This document shows, in pieces, positions 21,951 to 64,000 of a stretch of 64,000 bases of DNA. Both the position numbers and the translations under genes were made by a program. The stretch is from Chrysemys picta bellii (lineage: Eukaryota; Chordata; Testudines; Emydidae). Within the stretch, counting starts at the first letter, position 1. Each line of letters begins with the position of its first letter. The stretch covers positions 89,290,264-89,354,263 of the forward strand of contig NC_088797.1 in NCBI RefSeq assembly GCF_011386835.1, read 5' to 3'. The notes beneath the pieces were generated by a model. That model made no database searches and was not told the origin of the DNA. It saw only the letters and a list, made by a program, of their open reading frames with translations.

Positions 21951-22794
21951 CAGGGGGATTAACAATAGGGGAATTGAATTTTGCTACATCCCAGGTGAGT
22001 GCTCAATTCATTGGACTAACAATAGCTAGCTGATGGCACCACCACCATCACTTCCTCATCCAGCTGTTTTGTGTGGGCCAAGGTAGTACCTAATTCTTTC
22101 CTACAAGGGAGGGCAAGCAGGGCACCCTCCCTCCCCCCAATAATCATTGTGGGCCCAGAACTTCTCTGGCCCTGGGGCTGTCGAGGCAGAGAAGATTGAG
22201 CTCTTGCCTGAGGCCAGGGCAGGGAGGGAAGATTGATCCTGGGGTGGGGCCGGGGCCAGGGCTAGGTAGAGGGAGGGAGGGAGGGAAGATCAAGCTCCTC
22301 CTAGGGTCAGGGGGAAGGAGGGGCTGCAAACTTCTGAGCCCCCCCCCCCCCCCCCGGGGGTCAGATTTAAATTCCTGCACATGCCCCTGCCTGTAAGAAA
22401 TGCTTTAGGCACTTCAGCCACCTGATTACAGGAGATGGGTTCCCATTTGTGGATTGCTAAATAGAAATAGGCACATCTCTGCAGCCATGATTTAGGCACC
22501 TATTTAGACCACATCAGTATCTTCCCTTGGCTTGTTTAGGCAGCTCCCTGCCTACTGTGCTGGTTTTTATAGATTGCATTCTAAGGTGCCTACACCGCCC
22601 CATTCATTTCATAGAAGCCTAGGTGGCTAAATCAGGCTTTGTGGCTTGCAGTATTGTTTTTGTAATTTTCTAGGCACCTAAAAGTCAGGTGCTGAGTCTG
22701 TGATGCTGAGTGTTGCAACACCTAAATCCCTTTGTGGATCCAGGCCACAATGACTTGCATCTCAGCTACTGAGAGATCACCTATGTTCATAGAT

Positions 22795-23310
22795 ACTGCT
22801 TACAACCTGCTGGTTTGCTCTTTATGTTAATTACTGGAGCAGCAGCAAGGTAGTCTCAGAGAAAAGTCTAAACCTCTGGAACTCACTTCCTCTGGAGGCC
22901 TGCCAAAGCTCAGATATAGCAAGCTTCAGAAATCTGTGTGAAATGTATTTGTTTAGACAAGCCTTTACTTAGCTGATGGAATTACCACTAGCACATGGAA
23001 TGAGGAGTTTAATGTAATATATAGGTCAGGCAGGCCATTCATCAAGTTTGAAACTGGACAGTCCTCTTTTGGTGTGGTTTGTCCCCCATCAGGTACTGAG
23101 AGAAAACTGGACATGGATATGTCTGGTATTGGATGGGGGATGCCATTTTGAAGAGTGTGCCACTCTGTGGGCAAGACCTCGCATACACCATGTGTGTTAG
23201 GTCACATTGGCAGGGTGGGTCATGCTGACAGGGCAAGCCCAGGTCAGTCCCTAAAGTACTGGAATGTCTGGAATTCTGGGAATGCATGAGTGGCCACCCT
23301 AATGTAGGTG
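22795..23310. other. Non-coding, no feature recognised
   Basis: Diverged intergenic sequence. Some text looks repeat-derived, but no family or boundary can be supported. Confidence 0.35.
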
Positions 23311-23317
23311 CAGCCCC

Positions 23318-23382
23318 ATAGCTGGTATAAATTGTTGTAGCTCCATCACTGCAGCTATCTATAACAGTTTATACCAGCTGAG
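23318..23382. repeat. Short palindromic MITE-like repeat
   Basis: AGCTGGTATAAA on the left faces TTTATACCAGCT on the right, a perfect 12-base inverted pair around TTGTTGTAGCTCCATCACTG. It is followed by GAGGATCTGCCC, text that accompanies this repeat widely in reptiles. Confidence 0.6.
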
Positions 23383-23399
23383 GATCTGCCCTATAACAT

Positions 23400-24190
23400 T
23401 TACAAATAATATACATGCCAAAGCGATTGCCACCATTTATCATCTTAAATGAATTATATGATGAGGCTGCATGATTTTGAAAACCAGCTACCTGGCTATT
23501 GTGTTGCAGAAAATAATTTTCCAGGCTATGCAAATTTCATATCTCAGTGCAGACATGGTAAAAATATATATATATTTTAACAGCAGGATGGACATTTTCC
23601 TTACAGATTATACTTCAATCCTTTAGCTTGTTAAGGAAAGATTTGTTGGTTTTGTTTTCTCAATTAATCCAATTTGCCTAGTGGATTGATATGTTGAGGC
23701 TGAGGGTTTGCTCTGTTTCAGAAAGCACACAAGTAACAACAGTCAAGCATAATTAAATGTAACATAATTGTACATCACTCTAGTAACAAGTGTGCTGTTT
23801 TCCCTAAGTATCTCATTTGTTGTTTTTATGACCTGTGCTCTCTAATTAAATGTCTGGAATCCCTTATTATAGTATTTTAATTACTGACAAATTAAATAAG
23901 TGTCTGTTAATATTCTTTATAAATCACATTTATTGTTATACAGTTATAAAGATACTCTTCATGCTAAATGGAGATCTCAGCCCAGAATTGATGTTTTCCA
24001 CTACTGGAGAAGAATCCCTTTGCTGGTTCAATTATAAATGCATGAAAAAGATTCTCTTTAATTATATTGACATCTTACTTGACAAAGTTCACTTTCTAAT
24101 CATAGTTGTGCGCTTGCAATTTCAAAGATAGACTTGAGTGCTTTGAAACTATACAGATCTGTCAATCTCCTTGCCCCCTCCCCACACACA
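23400..24190. other. Non-coding, no feature recognised
   Basis: AT-rich sequence. The ORF at 23850-24131 (93 codons) has no recognised domain. Confidence 0.4.
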
Positions 24191-24191
24191 G

Positions 24192-24380
24192 ACAAGGGGC
24201 ATGAGGTAATATCTTTTGTTGGACCAATTTCTGTCGGTAGGAAAGACAGGTTTTCCAGCTTCCACAGAGCTCTTCTTCAGGTCTGGGAAATGTACTCAGA
24301 GTGTTACAGCTAAATACAAGGTGGAACAGATTGTTTAGCAGAGGTAGTTAAACACATATTTCAAGGGACCAACAATGCAA
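24192..24380 (-). mobile_element. Second palindromic-repeat subfamily (putative Penelope-like)
   Basis: On the minus strand: CTGAAGAAGAGCTCTGTGG, then GAAAACCTGTCTTTC, ATTGGTCCAACAAAAGATA and TTACCTCATGCCCC. It has the same general order of CTGAAGA, short hairpin and GAAA as the other family, with different sequence. A further fragment of this subfamily is at 53425-53540. Confidence 0.5.
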
Positions 24381-24754
24381 ACCAAATGCATATTGATATT
24401 CACACATTTGTCTTTATTAAGGGCAAAGGGAGGATTCAGATCCTTAACCTTACTCATTAAAATAGTTTTCTCACATTTCAGACACAAAAAAGATAAAACT
24501 TAAAAAAATTCTACTGTGTTCTATAAAAATAGATCAAAACACAGCACTAGCATTGCTGTTGTCTGTTACATCTTTGTTTTGGGGGAATCTAGCGAATTGG
24601 TTCTCTGATTTAATGAATTGTTAGTAGAAAATCAATAATTCACTACAAGAAAGCACCACTAATGCACAGAGTTAAGAAAAATACGAGCAAATGTACAGTG
24701 AACTGTCAAACACAGACTCCACAGTGAGAGAGGCTTCTGAAGCAGTCTTTGTGG

Positions 24755-24775
24755 AACTACACTTCCCAGAGTTCC
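24755..24775 (+). promoter_or_regulatory. ZNF143/Staf-like (SBS) site, candidate NUDT13 promoter
   Basis: AACTACACTTCCCAGAGTTC fits the known ZNF143 consensus ACTACAATTCCCAGMATGC at most positions. Such sites mark housekeeping promoters. A consensus splice donor (ACA then GTAAGTACC) lies 140 bases downstream at 24916. NUDT13 coding exon 1 is 2.75 kb further on, preceded by acceptors at 27634 and 27651. An untranslated NUDT13 first exon ending at 24915 is therefore plausible, but this is inferred. Confidence 0.4.
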
Positions 24776-25275
24776 CTGTGGGGAAAGGCATTCTGAAAAA
24801 TGTAGTGCAGATTAATAGACAAGCTGCATTTCCTTTAACATCCTGTGTGTCAGTGTGTGACTTTTACAAAGCGCTTCCTGCTGTCCGAGGTAGCATTTCT
24901 TCTGCACTGACTACAGTAAGTACCAGAAATGTGTGGACTTGAATTGACTGACACCCACCTACTGAGGGCATACAACATAAACAGGATTGACAGGGTAGCA
25001 GATCTGAATGTGCATAAGCCCTGAGAGCTCCTGAATTCATTATTGTTAAATACAAACCATGCTTCTTGTGGCTCCAAAGAATTAAGGAGTTAAAGTCTTC
25101 TCATCTCCTGATTTTGCATTTTATTATTATAAGAACGAGTTATTGCCCTCCGCAGTCAGATTCTGAACCCTCTCCCAGCTGTCCATTCTAGAGCCAAGTA
25201 CAGAGTTTTCTATTAACTCCTACACTGATCTGCACTTAAACTTTATGCTGTGTTTGGGATTTTCACAGACTAGAT

Positions 25276-25952
25276 CAGAGGTGGGCGAACAACAGCCCGC
25301 AGGCCACATCCGACCTGCGAGACCATCCTGCCCGGCCCTTGAGCTCCCGGCCGGGGAAGCTAGACCCCGGCCCTTCCCTGCTGTCCCTCCTCCCCCGCAG
25401 CCTCAGCTCGCTGTGCTGCCAGTGCTCTGGGCGGCGGGGCTGCGAGTTCCTGCCAGGCAGCACCGCTGCATGAGCCACCGGCCTGCCCCGCTGCTCTAGT
25501 CTAGACTGCACGGTAGCGTGGCTGGCTCTGGCCGGGCGGCGCGGCAGCCTGTCCTGGTACTCTGAGTGGTGGTGGGGGAAGAGGGGGTTGGATAAGGGAC
25601 AGGGGGATCCCAGGGGGGCAGTCAGGGGACAGGGAACGGGGGGATTGGATAGGCGTGTGGGGCCTGTCAGGGTGTGGGGGTGTGGATAGGGGTCAGAGCA
25701 GACAGGGAGCGGGGGGGGGGGTTGATAGGGGGTGAGGTCCTGGGGGGGCAGGGGCGGTCAGGGGACAAGGAACGGGGGGGGTTGGATAGGTCATGCATTC
25801 TGAGGGGGGCAGTCAGGGGACAGGAAGTGGAAGGGGGTGGATAGGGGGTGGGAGCCAGGCTGTTTGGGGAGGCACAGCCTTCCCTACCCGGCCCTCCATA
25901 CAGTTTTTGAACCCCAATGTGGCCCTCAGGCCAAAAAGTTTGCCCACCCATG
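25276..25952. mobile_element. Non-autonomous hAT, GTGGGC family, copy 1
   Basis: The ends are CAGAGGTGGGCGAAC and, in reverse complement, CATGGGTGGGCAAAC. The interior has a GC-rich block and a G-rich minisatellite (units near GGACAGGGAACGGGGGGATT, 25560-25860). It is the same family as 35103-36007 in opposite orientation. The target duplication is degenerate. Confidence 0.75.
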
Positions 25953-26680
25953 GTCTATCAAAATGTTCCATTTAATAGAATCCTGCAAGTAATGATACCA
26001 TGTATAGAGCTCACAATGCTTCCAAATTAATTTTGTGAAAGTAAGGGGAGCTATTTTCCATTTTAAAAAATTTGCTAGTACTTAACAAAAGTTATTATAT
26101 AAGGGCTGGAAGGAAGGGCCTTAACAAAGATGGCCAAAATTCAACCTTGCTGTGACTCCACTGAAGTCAATGATGGTATCCCAGGGATGAAAATTGCCTG
26201 GTACTTTGATGAACATACATCTGGTGGTGGAATCAGGAGGAGACAGTGCTGCTCCATAGCATCCAAACCAGGAAAAGGAATAAAACAGAAATGCCTTGCT
26301 GGTTCCCAGGATCAATCCAAATCTCGTCCCAAATCTCAGACTGCAATCAGTTCATCCAGTATTACACCAGAAAAAAAATGAATCCCAACTGATCTGGGAG
26401 TAGTAGGGATGGAGAAACAAAGATCAAAGACTGGTTCCTGCTAGAGCCACATAATTTTTAACCCGACACCTAAGATCCCTTTCAAATTTGATCATTGAGA
26501 CAATTAAACTCTTTCAGTAATTTCATGTCATAATCATGTACACAGTTTTGCAATATTTTTATAAGTTCCCATTTCTGTGGACCAAGTGTCAGGAACAGAG
26601 TACTCTCCATAATGGCTAGTGTAGAATTGCATGGAGTATCCACAGAATCTTCTTTTCCATTGATTAAATTTCTCCATCTG
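25953..26680. other. Non-coding, no feature recognised
   Basis: No supported gene. The ORF at 26130-26381 lacks a recognised domain. Confidence 0.4.
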
Positions 26681-26692
26681 TAAAATGAGGCT

Positions 26693-26819
26693 GGGGTGCT
26701 GGAACAATTTTTATAGTGGGGGTGCTGAGAGCCATTGAACCAAATTATAAACCTTGTATATAATGGAAATTACTTCAAGCCAGGGGGTACGGCAGCATCC
26801 CTAGTTCCAGCACCTATGA
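26693..26819. mobile_element. Small non-autonomous hAT, 127 bp
   Basis: GGGGTGCTGGAAC at the left faces GTTCCAGCACC at the right. Flanked by the perfect 8-bp repeat ATGAGGCT (26685-26692 and 26820-26827), so it is a complete insertion. Confidence 0.7.
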
Positions 26820-26829
26820 ATGAGGCTAG

Positions 26830-27630
26830 TGGTACTTAACTTCCTTTGTAAAATGCTTTGAGATCTATGGTTAGGAAGTGCTATATAAGAGCCAAATATT
26901 TAATACTTAATTAAGAATCACTGTTCATCAATTCTTCAGAAAAGACACTATAGATAATGTTGCCCTCAACTCCAAAATGTCAGGAAGACAACTACCCAGA
27001 AGGCAAAGTGAGTTATGTAATTGCCTCAGCTAAAAGTGTGGCAGGTTTCTTTGGTACAAAATCATCAACTACCTAGAGAGACTGATGCAGCTGCAACTGC
27101 TGTCTTCCTTCTAACTTGGGGAGTTCTCTTCTGCATCTGATATTTTGTCTTTAATTCTTCACTGTCATTATTGCATTCCCAATAGATTTTCTGGTTGCTG
27201 CATTAGGATGTTCAGTTTGATGAGCTGGAATAGCTTTCTTTAGAAAACAGACAACATAGTAATTAACTTTATTATCCTTAATCACAGAGACACACACATC
27301 AGGACAGCACAATTTAATCTTTGTTTACAGCAATTTCTGCAAGAACTTCTTGACCAACACAAATTCTTTCTCTCTCTGTGTGCAAATATATATATACACA
27401 GCTATTTTGGAACTGTCTTTGAAAAGTGTATAAAACTGAGTTAGGATAATGAGGTTCCTGGGGTGTGGATGAAGCCCAAGGCCAAACTGAACAATATTTT
27501 AGGAAGTGTGCCCTCAGCATCCTATGGATTCTGTAGAAGAGAGATATATTTCTTTTTTACATTGGAACATTGTCCCTTTTTAAACCCATTCGTAGAGATT
27601 CATTACACTGCATGCTATGCTTTTGTTTTG
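26830..27630. other. Non-coding, upstream of NUDT13 exon 1
   Basis: No repeat or CpG island. Two splice-acceptor candidates lie near its right end, at TTTTGGTCAG (27634) and TTCTCTCAG (27651). They suggest that coding exon 1 is preceded by an untranslated exon. Confidence 0.4.
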
Positions 27631-27666
27631 GTCAGAGGCAGCTTCTCTCAGGTTCTGGTGAGAGCT

Positions 27667-43543
<15,877 letters not shown>

Positions 43544-43870
43544 GCACAGTCTAACAAACCTTTATTTTAGCAGGTAAAAACAAGTGAGGACAATTTCTCA
43601 CAGTGGTGACCCAGCCAGAATGGCTCATAAACCAACTTATATTCAGGTACACCTAGGGGCACAGACACATATTTGGATAAGTCCCAGCAACTCTGATACA
43701 CAAAGAACCATCAATTAGATACAATACCATAAGTTCCAGTAAATCTTATATTAAAAAAAAAAGCCCAAACCACTAGATGTGTCATCAAACCAGCTATAAG
43801 CCTGCACCATAGACATCAGAATGATCAACCCCTAATACATGTTTCCTAGATCCCTCTTAGAATAAAGGAT
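43544..43870 (+). other. NUDT13: NUDT13 3' untranslated region, candidate
   Basis: Follows the NUDT13 stop. AATAAA at 43861-43866 is the first canonical polyadenylation signal found on the plus strand in the likely range. The true cleavage site is not determinable here. Confidence 0.45.
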
Positions 43871-46540
43871 TCCACTCATTTTCCTCTATTTTACCGCCTT
43901 AGACATCTCTGATGTCACACAATAGAGCCTCACTCTTTTTGACAGAGGAGTAGGTGGGATTCCATTTAGGGCCTGTCAGTGTTGGTCCTAGTGCTGCTCT
44001 TGCATTTTTTGACGAAGTTTGAGAATAGTGAAAGTACAAATTTCATTAAGTTCCCTCCTTCCACTGCTTCCCTGCCCCATCAAGTCTCCCACTATGCTCA
44101 TCTTCATACAAAAATACCCTTGATTTCCTTTGCTGCTAAAGAGGTACCACGTTTGTTCATATTGGACTTTGCAGCTAAAGGTATCACAAGGCCCTCCCTC
44201 AGTGCCGAGCACATTGCCTCTATAGCTTTCCATCCTCAGGGAGCAAGATTTGGTGATAAACAGAGGAAAAAAACCTGCATAAAGCTTTAACTTGCTTGAT
44301 ATTCTGGAAGAGCCCCCATGACTCAAATGGTAATAGAAATCGCTGAGAACCCAAGGAACACATTTCTGCCTCAGTCCATAGGGTATCACTCTTAACTCTA
44401 TGCATTGCTTAGCTACAGAGCATTTCTGTGGAGCAGAAAGAGCCCAGTCACAAGGTTCAAGGGCTTGGCTAGATGCTTGCTCCCCTTGTACTGGTGGAAT
44501 AGCAGGTTATCACCCTCTGGGAGATCCACAGAAGCATAGCCTTGGGCAGGCAGAGACTAATAACAGCCTAATAATGGAGTTACCTAGATTTCTGATTTGC
44601 TGGTAATTAAACTGTAAGAATTCAGGATGGCTGTACCTTCTGCTTACTTAGTTGAGTTCTTAGGAAAAGGCACAGATGCCCCCAGTTTTGAGGCTATTAG
44701 TTTGAACATTTGGAGGGAGAAGTGCATTTTTAATCCTCACCAATTGCTCCGGCTCCTGGCCAAACACTGCTAGCTACACATTTTCTATAGTCACACATGG
44801 TTGTGTTGTAACAGTCTGGCATCCAGCTTTCTTTAAAATGTAACTTATTGTAGCTCTGCTGGTTTGTTCATCATTCTTCCCCTGCGTGTGTGGTGTCTGG
44901 GTTCCCTGTTTCTGGCTCTTACTCTCATCATCCTTTCTTTTACTTGCTGGAATAAAGGGGAATTAGGAATGAGGTAGAGAATGAGTGTAGATCAGTCTTG
45001 TCGTTTCATTCCCATTTTCTATTGTTTTCTAGCCTGCCTCTGCAACCTGTTTTTCTCATGTGCACAAAACTCTACTTCCATACATCAACTTCTCACTCCC
45101 TCCTCCTGCACCCCTCTCTCTCACACCCCCACAAATCTACTCACACCATGGCTACTGATTATGGAGATGTAAAGTGTCAGTAGTTCAGGGCAACACAAGG
45201 CAACGACAAGAAGAAAAGGAGTGGCTCAGATAGATGAGAAATTCATAATTGCATTGTAGGCCACATGTCAAAACTTAAAAGGAAAAAATGTTTTGGTATG
45301 CCAAAGAAATGTGGAAATATTTTGCAACTTCTGCAGCCTGTGGGATTTATTTTTAGGACAAAACAGGGTGTGTACCTCTTCACTATCTTTCTCCAAGTTT
45401 TATAAATATACTATATATATATTTACCATGTATGTTTGTCATTAAGCCATAGAATAGTCTGGTAGAGACATACAGCTATTTTAAGAGTACACTGGGCATG
45501 AGGCCTCTTGAGTACTGAGAATGGAGGTGTGTTGCTCTGTTACGTTTTTACAATTAATACTTCCAAATGCATTTTAATTAGAAGAGCATAAACGCACAAA
45601 GTCCATTTTTCAAAGTCACTAAAGAACGTTTACATTTACACAAATGGCACAGCAATCTTTAGCGTCCCACACCTTTACATCTTGCTGCCTCTCAGCCTTT
45701 TCAACTTTTGTCTCTTCTACTCTGCTGCCAAGGTCTATTTAGTGGGACTTCATTTGGGCGTTGGGTGACCACCAAACACAGCAATCTAAAAATCAGCACT
45801 GCTTCCTCCACCCTTATGACAAAGATGAGAGGAGAAGCCCAGCTGGGGGAGGAGCTGCTGTCCTCCCCCATCTCCTTAGTGTTTGATGCTGAAGTTGCCC
45901 TGTGATCTCCAGAGTTCAGGCTGCTCCTCTCTGGCCAGGTGGCCTTTCAGCTCCAGTTGGGGTTCCTGTAGTGCAGGCCTCCCAAATCTGGGACTTCTTC
46001 AGCCACATACTTGTCACTGAACACATTTGACTACCTGAATTTTTTTTGCTCTCTGCCAGTCCAAAGCCAAAAAACAAAACAACCCTCCACCCCCACCTTT
46101 CTTAATTTTCAAAAAGGGAGACTCTGGCAAGCCCCACACCAGCCACAGAGGATTCACACTTGATCTAAAAGTACTGATGATGCAGTGGGACTTGGGAGAA
46201 ACTGCATGCACAAACAGGTAGATAAAGCACTGAGAGGCTCATTTTCCCTTCCATTTCTGCAAGAGATCTCACATTTGCTCCCAGTGAGTTAGGAAACTAA
46301 ATTACCACTTAGCAGCTGACTCACTTAATTATTATCCAAGATTAGACATCTTAATAGGAATTAGAATACTGTGGGCTGGCTATGATCCTGCTAGAGTGTG
46401 TGCTGCATCAAGAGGAGTGAAGATAAATAATGTATCTTCCTGCCTAAAATAGCAAGCTTACAGCTAATTAATCCATTCATGCTAGGATCTGTCCCAGGAT
46501 TCAGGCCACAAGTAGGAAAAAATTAAATTGTCAGAAGTTC
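43871..46540. other. Intergenic between convergent NUDT13 and ECD
   Basis: No coding exon, CpG island or clear transposon seen. ORFs at 43979-45183 have no recognised domains. Confidence 0.45.
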
Positions 46541-46546
46541 TACATA

Positions 46547-46694
46547 CACCTCTACCCCGATATAAAGCGACCCGATAGAACACGAATTTGGATATAACAC
46601 GGTAAAGCAGCGCTCCGGCGGATCAAAGCAAGTTCAATATAACGTGGTAAGATTTTTTGGCTCCCGAGGACAGCATTATATTGGGGCAGAGGTG
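46547..46694. mobile_element. MITE, 148 bp, TA-flanked, copy 1
   Basis: The ends CACCTCTACCCCGATATAA and, in reverse complement, CACCTCTGCCCCAATATAA match. TA lies on both sides. Same family as 60433-60602. The Tc1/mariner-type target suggests that superfamily. Confidence 0.75.
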
Positions 46695-46697
46695 TAC

Positions 46698-48180
46698 TTC
46701 TGCAACGGAAGTGGATATTCAACTGAACCAGGGAATTTTATCACATCCAAAACTTCGACAGCAAAAGTTAAGAAACACTGTTCCTCCCCACTTGGTTACC
46801 ATACTGGGATACCATCAGACTTCACTCACCATACAATCTTACTATAATTAAAAGCAAAAATGTTTTAGTACATTATTCCAAAACAGTCAAAAAGGCAAGA
46901 TGGCAATGTTTATTAAAGCATTTAACTAATCTTATATGCTGAATTCTAATGTGGGTAATTGTACAACACCCTGAGATGAGTATAAGAGTTGATAAATATA
47001 AATGGTTGGAATAAATAAAATTCTTAATGACAGAGATTTAACTAAGACATATATCCTAGAAGAAACTGCAGCAGTTTTGCTCTGTGTTTTACACTGACCA
47101 TTAATAATTTAGACTATTTTTCACTTTGTACCTGTACAGATAGTCAAATACTGGCACTTACAGCATCTTATCAGAGATCCATAAAACTCTACAAATGTGA
47201 GCAAATTATTAATTTTACAAATGGGGAAACAGACACAGGCCAAGGGATCTCAGCAAGGTTGTGGCAGAGCCTCAGCCAGTGACTTTACTGAAAGTATGAC
47301 AATTTAAACCATTTAAAGATTTCCCTTTCTAACTTTCAACTCACCTGGTCTGGGAACTGGACAGTGTTGCCTCTCTTATAACCGAGATCTAATAAGCCTC
47401 CTGCTGGTGGTGACTGGAATACTGGTGTGACATTCAACATCAGCAGTATAAGAAACCAGTTACTAATCTCTTCTTCTTTAGCCTCAAGAAAATGGCAGAA
47501 TTTTTGTACAATTTTTTTTTTAATAAAAATCTATTTGCAATTTCAACTGATTAACTTATGTTCAGACTTTCAAATGTATTTAAGAACAGTACTTAGAAAA
47601 TCAGTTCTGCCTTCACTTGCCTGCTAGGACCAGTACTCAGGCTTCTGCTTCCTTGAGAGTTTGACCATACTAATCTCCAAAGCAAAATATGGAGCTTTTC
47701 CTACACTAATTAAGGTGCCTATGTTAATTGTTAAGGAAACTACACAGAAAAATGAATCAAAGTCTTGACAAGTAAGTGAAAAAGGAACCTTTTATATATT
47801 TATCTGAAATATAACTAGAGGAATATAAGACAGTCTTCATATGCATAACTTAAAAGGTTTGCTACCTAGTTTTAACTGATTTAACTTTAAGCTTTTCAAT
47901 TCAGTATAGAAACAAAATGTTGGATGTCTTCCAGTTAAACTTTTATTAAAGCAAGACAGACTTGTTCAGATTGGGCCCACATACAGATACTGTTGGCACA
48001 AAATCATTTTTCAGCCACTTGAGGTAGTTCAAATAAACAAAAGCCAAGTTTGGTCACGAGCTTTCTTTCAAATACAATGGTGTTAAGAAATGTTTTTTAT
48101 TCTGAGGATGTCCAGTACTAACCTGAGAAAAATAAGCGCAACTTCAAAGGAAAAAAAAGTTACAGCAACCAAGTTGTACT
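46698..48180. other. Intergenic, AT-rich
   Basis: No gene or repeat boundary supported. Confidence 0.4.
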
Positions 48181-48184
48181 TTTG

Positions 48185-48929
48185 TATATCTTTATTTAAA
48201 TAAATTAGAAAAATGCTTATAGAAAAATATATTAAAATACCCAGGCTGGTAAATCTACAATTCTCCATTATTTGAAGAAATCTGTATAGTTTTCACTACT
48301 CATCAAAACTGCTTACACTGAAGTTTTCGTACTTTAGAAACTGTGTGCGTCTGTGGGTGCTTTTTGGGCAGACAGATGCTTGTGCATATCAACAGCAAAA
48401 AGTAGAAGACAGAAGAGGGTACTACTGTTGGTGTGTGATCTCTCTATTATATCCTTCTTGACATAGCAGCATTTCAAGAGGATCTGCATCTCATCCACAT
48501 TTTAGCCACTAAAATGAAACATTTATTAATGGCTAAAAGAGACAAAAAAAATTGTGAGTGGCCAAGAAAAAGAAAGCAAGACCTGGAGTCTTCCCAGAGT
48601 GCCAGTATCACCTAGATTATGATCTTTATATTGGATACACAGCTTTTATAATAGAGATAGGAAATTTTCATTCAAATCAGAACAATCTTTACAATTTTTC
48701 TAAAATATACTAGCACAAGAGAAAACTGTGCTTTATTCCCAAGGCAACTTTTTGCATTTAACAAATCAGACAAACTTTTATCAGGTAAGTATTTTGCACA
48801 CACATCTAAAGCCACGTAAAACATATTGAAGTGTTTAGTACTGAAACCATTCATAGTGTCTGCTATACCATTGCTACTCTGCAGGATGGGATTAGAAGCA
48901 CAAACCGGCCTCTGAACCAGGATAACAGA
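48185..48929 (-). other. ECD: ECD 3' untranslated region, candidate
   Basis: Downstream of the ECD stop on the minus strand. AATAAA signals in that orientation (TTTATT on plus) occur near 48730, 48521 and 48191, so the UTR could be 0.2-0.75 kb. The choice is not resolved. Confidence 0.4.
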
Positions 48930-63392
<14,463 letters not shown>

Positions 63393-63639
63393 TTATAAAG
63401 TGTCCTTCAAAAAACAAACCAAATAGATTCAATCATTCAAAACCAGTAAATATTAAATAACCCATCCTCCAAAATGATATATTCAGCCATGTTATCAATT
63501 CAAAACATCCCTGACACTCTTCTACATTGCCCCAGCCAGTCACATCCGATAAGAAAACCCTTTATTTACTCTATGGAGCAAACCAATTCTACAGCACAGA
63601 GAAGCCTTAAAAGTTGTCCCCAAAGAAGTATAAACAGGA

Positions 63640-64000
63640 GAACTCAGCCCTATTTCAGGCAATCTGTATCCAGAGCCATGGCAACGGGTGCCACAGACAC
63701 ACATCACGGTCATCCCCGAAAGAGACACTGGCCTGTCACCAACCTCCACCCCCACGTGGCCACCATCACAGCCACAGAAGGGAGCGGGTCCCGCTGCCCT
63801 TCTCCGCGCAGGGCTAATGCCTCGCGGCCTCTTCTCCGCAAACTGCACCAGCGGCTTCCGACACCCCCGTGACTACTGCGCCCAGCCCGGACACCCTGAC
63901 CCGACCAACCGCAGCGGCTTCCCGGGGAGCTGCGGGCGCAGAGCGCCTGGCGAGGCCCCGGCGCGCGAGTGCGAGCGTTAGACCGCCCGGCCTGGCGCCC
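63640..64000. promoter_or_regulatory. ECD: CpG island, ECD promoter (probably bidirectional with FAM149B1)
   Basis: GC and CpG density rise sharply from about 63640 to the window end, just upstream of ECD. In mammals FAM149B1 is head-to-head with ECD, so a shared promoter is expected. No FAM149B1 exon is visible, and the untranslated ECD exon cannot be fixed. ORFs on both strands here are composition artefacts. Confidence 0.65.

Larger units (their letters stand above)
20545..22760. mobile_element. 2.2-kb DNA-repeat block with TAGGCACCTAAA motifs and tRNA-like modules
   Basis: Both ends of the block contain copies of TAGGCACCTAAA or close variants (20594, 22490, 22672 and nearby). The middle, 21126-21950, has five tRNA-like modules in mixed orientations. 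It looks like one large non-autonomous DNA element, but I could not fix terminal repeats or a target duplication. A palindromic repeat (20813-21015) and C-tracts (21622-21642, 22340-22356) interrupt it. Confidence 0.45.

Overview
The window is vertebrate genomic DNA, most likely from a turtle; a crocodilian is the second choice. The call rests on two spliced amniote genes and on the repeat mix: CR1 LINEs, several hAT families with 8-bp target duplications, TA-flanked MITEs, and many copies of a palindromic repeat I provisionally call Penelope-like. I see no bacterial genes, CRISPR array, rRNA gene or recognisable endogenous retrovirus.

Two genes are complete in their coding parts. NUDT13, a mitochondrial-type NAD(P)H pyrophosphatase, lies on the plus strand in eight coding exons between 27667 and 43543 and encodes 338 residues. 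ECD, the ecdysoneless/SGT1-family protein, lies on the minus strand in thirteen coding exons between 63383 and 48930 and encodes 646 residues. I read both from splice sites and confirmed that the phases agree across every junction. The genes converge tail to tail across 5.4 kb, the same arrangement as in mammals. At the right edge the ECD promoter sits in a CpG island from about 63640. From mammalian gene order, FAM149B1 should start just outside the window. At the left, a CpG island at 10250-11020 carries a minus-strand TATA-like box and splice donor. It fits the promoter and untranslated first exon of P4HA1, the expected neighbour, but no P4HA1 coding exon is visible.

Layout: 1-10230 is non-coding, with a 2.9-kb decayed CR1, an AT-rich hAT and several inverted-repeat elements. 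10250-11020 is the CpG island. 11000-27600 is repeat-rich intergenic DNA with nested hATs and a 2.2-kb element containing tRNA-like modules. It ends in a possible ZNF143-type promoter for NUDT13 at 24.75 kb. NUDT13 follows, with two autonomous-size hAT transposons in introns 1 and 4 and a 0.9-kb non-autonomous hAT in intron 2. Next come the intergenic gap and ECD, whose introns hold smaller elements.

The most notable observations are these. A 2854-bp hAT in NUDT13 intron 4 has a perfect target duplication, and its transposase frame is broken only by four TGA codons. The palindromic repeats contain hammerhead-ribozyme-like cores. NUDT13 intron 1 holds a four-element nested stack that can be dated relatively. 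Five tRNA-like modules lie within 0.8 kb at 21.1-21.95 kb.
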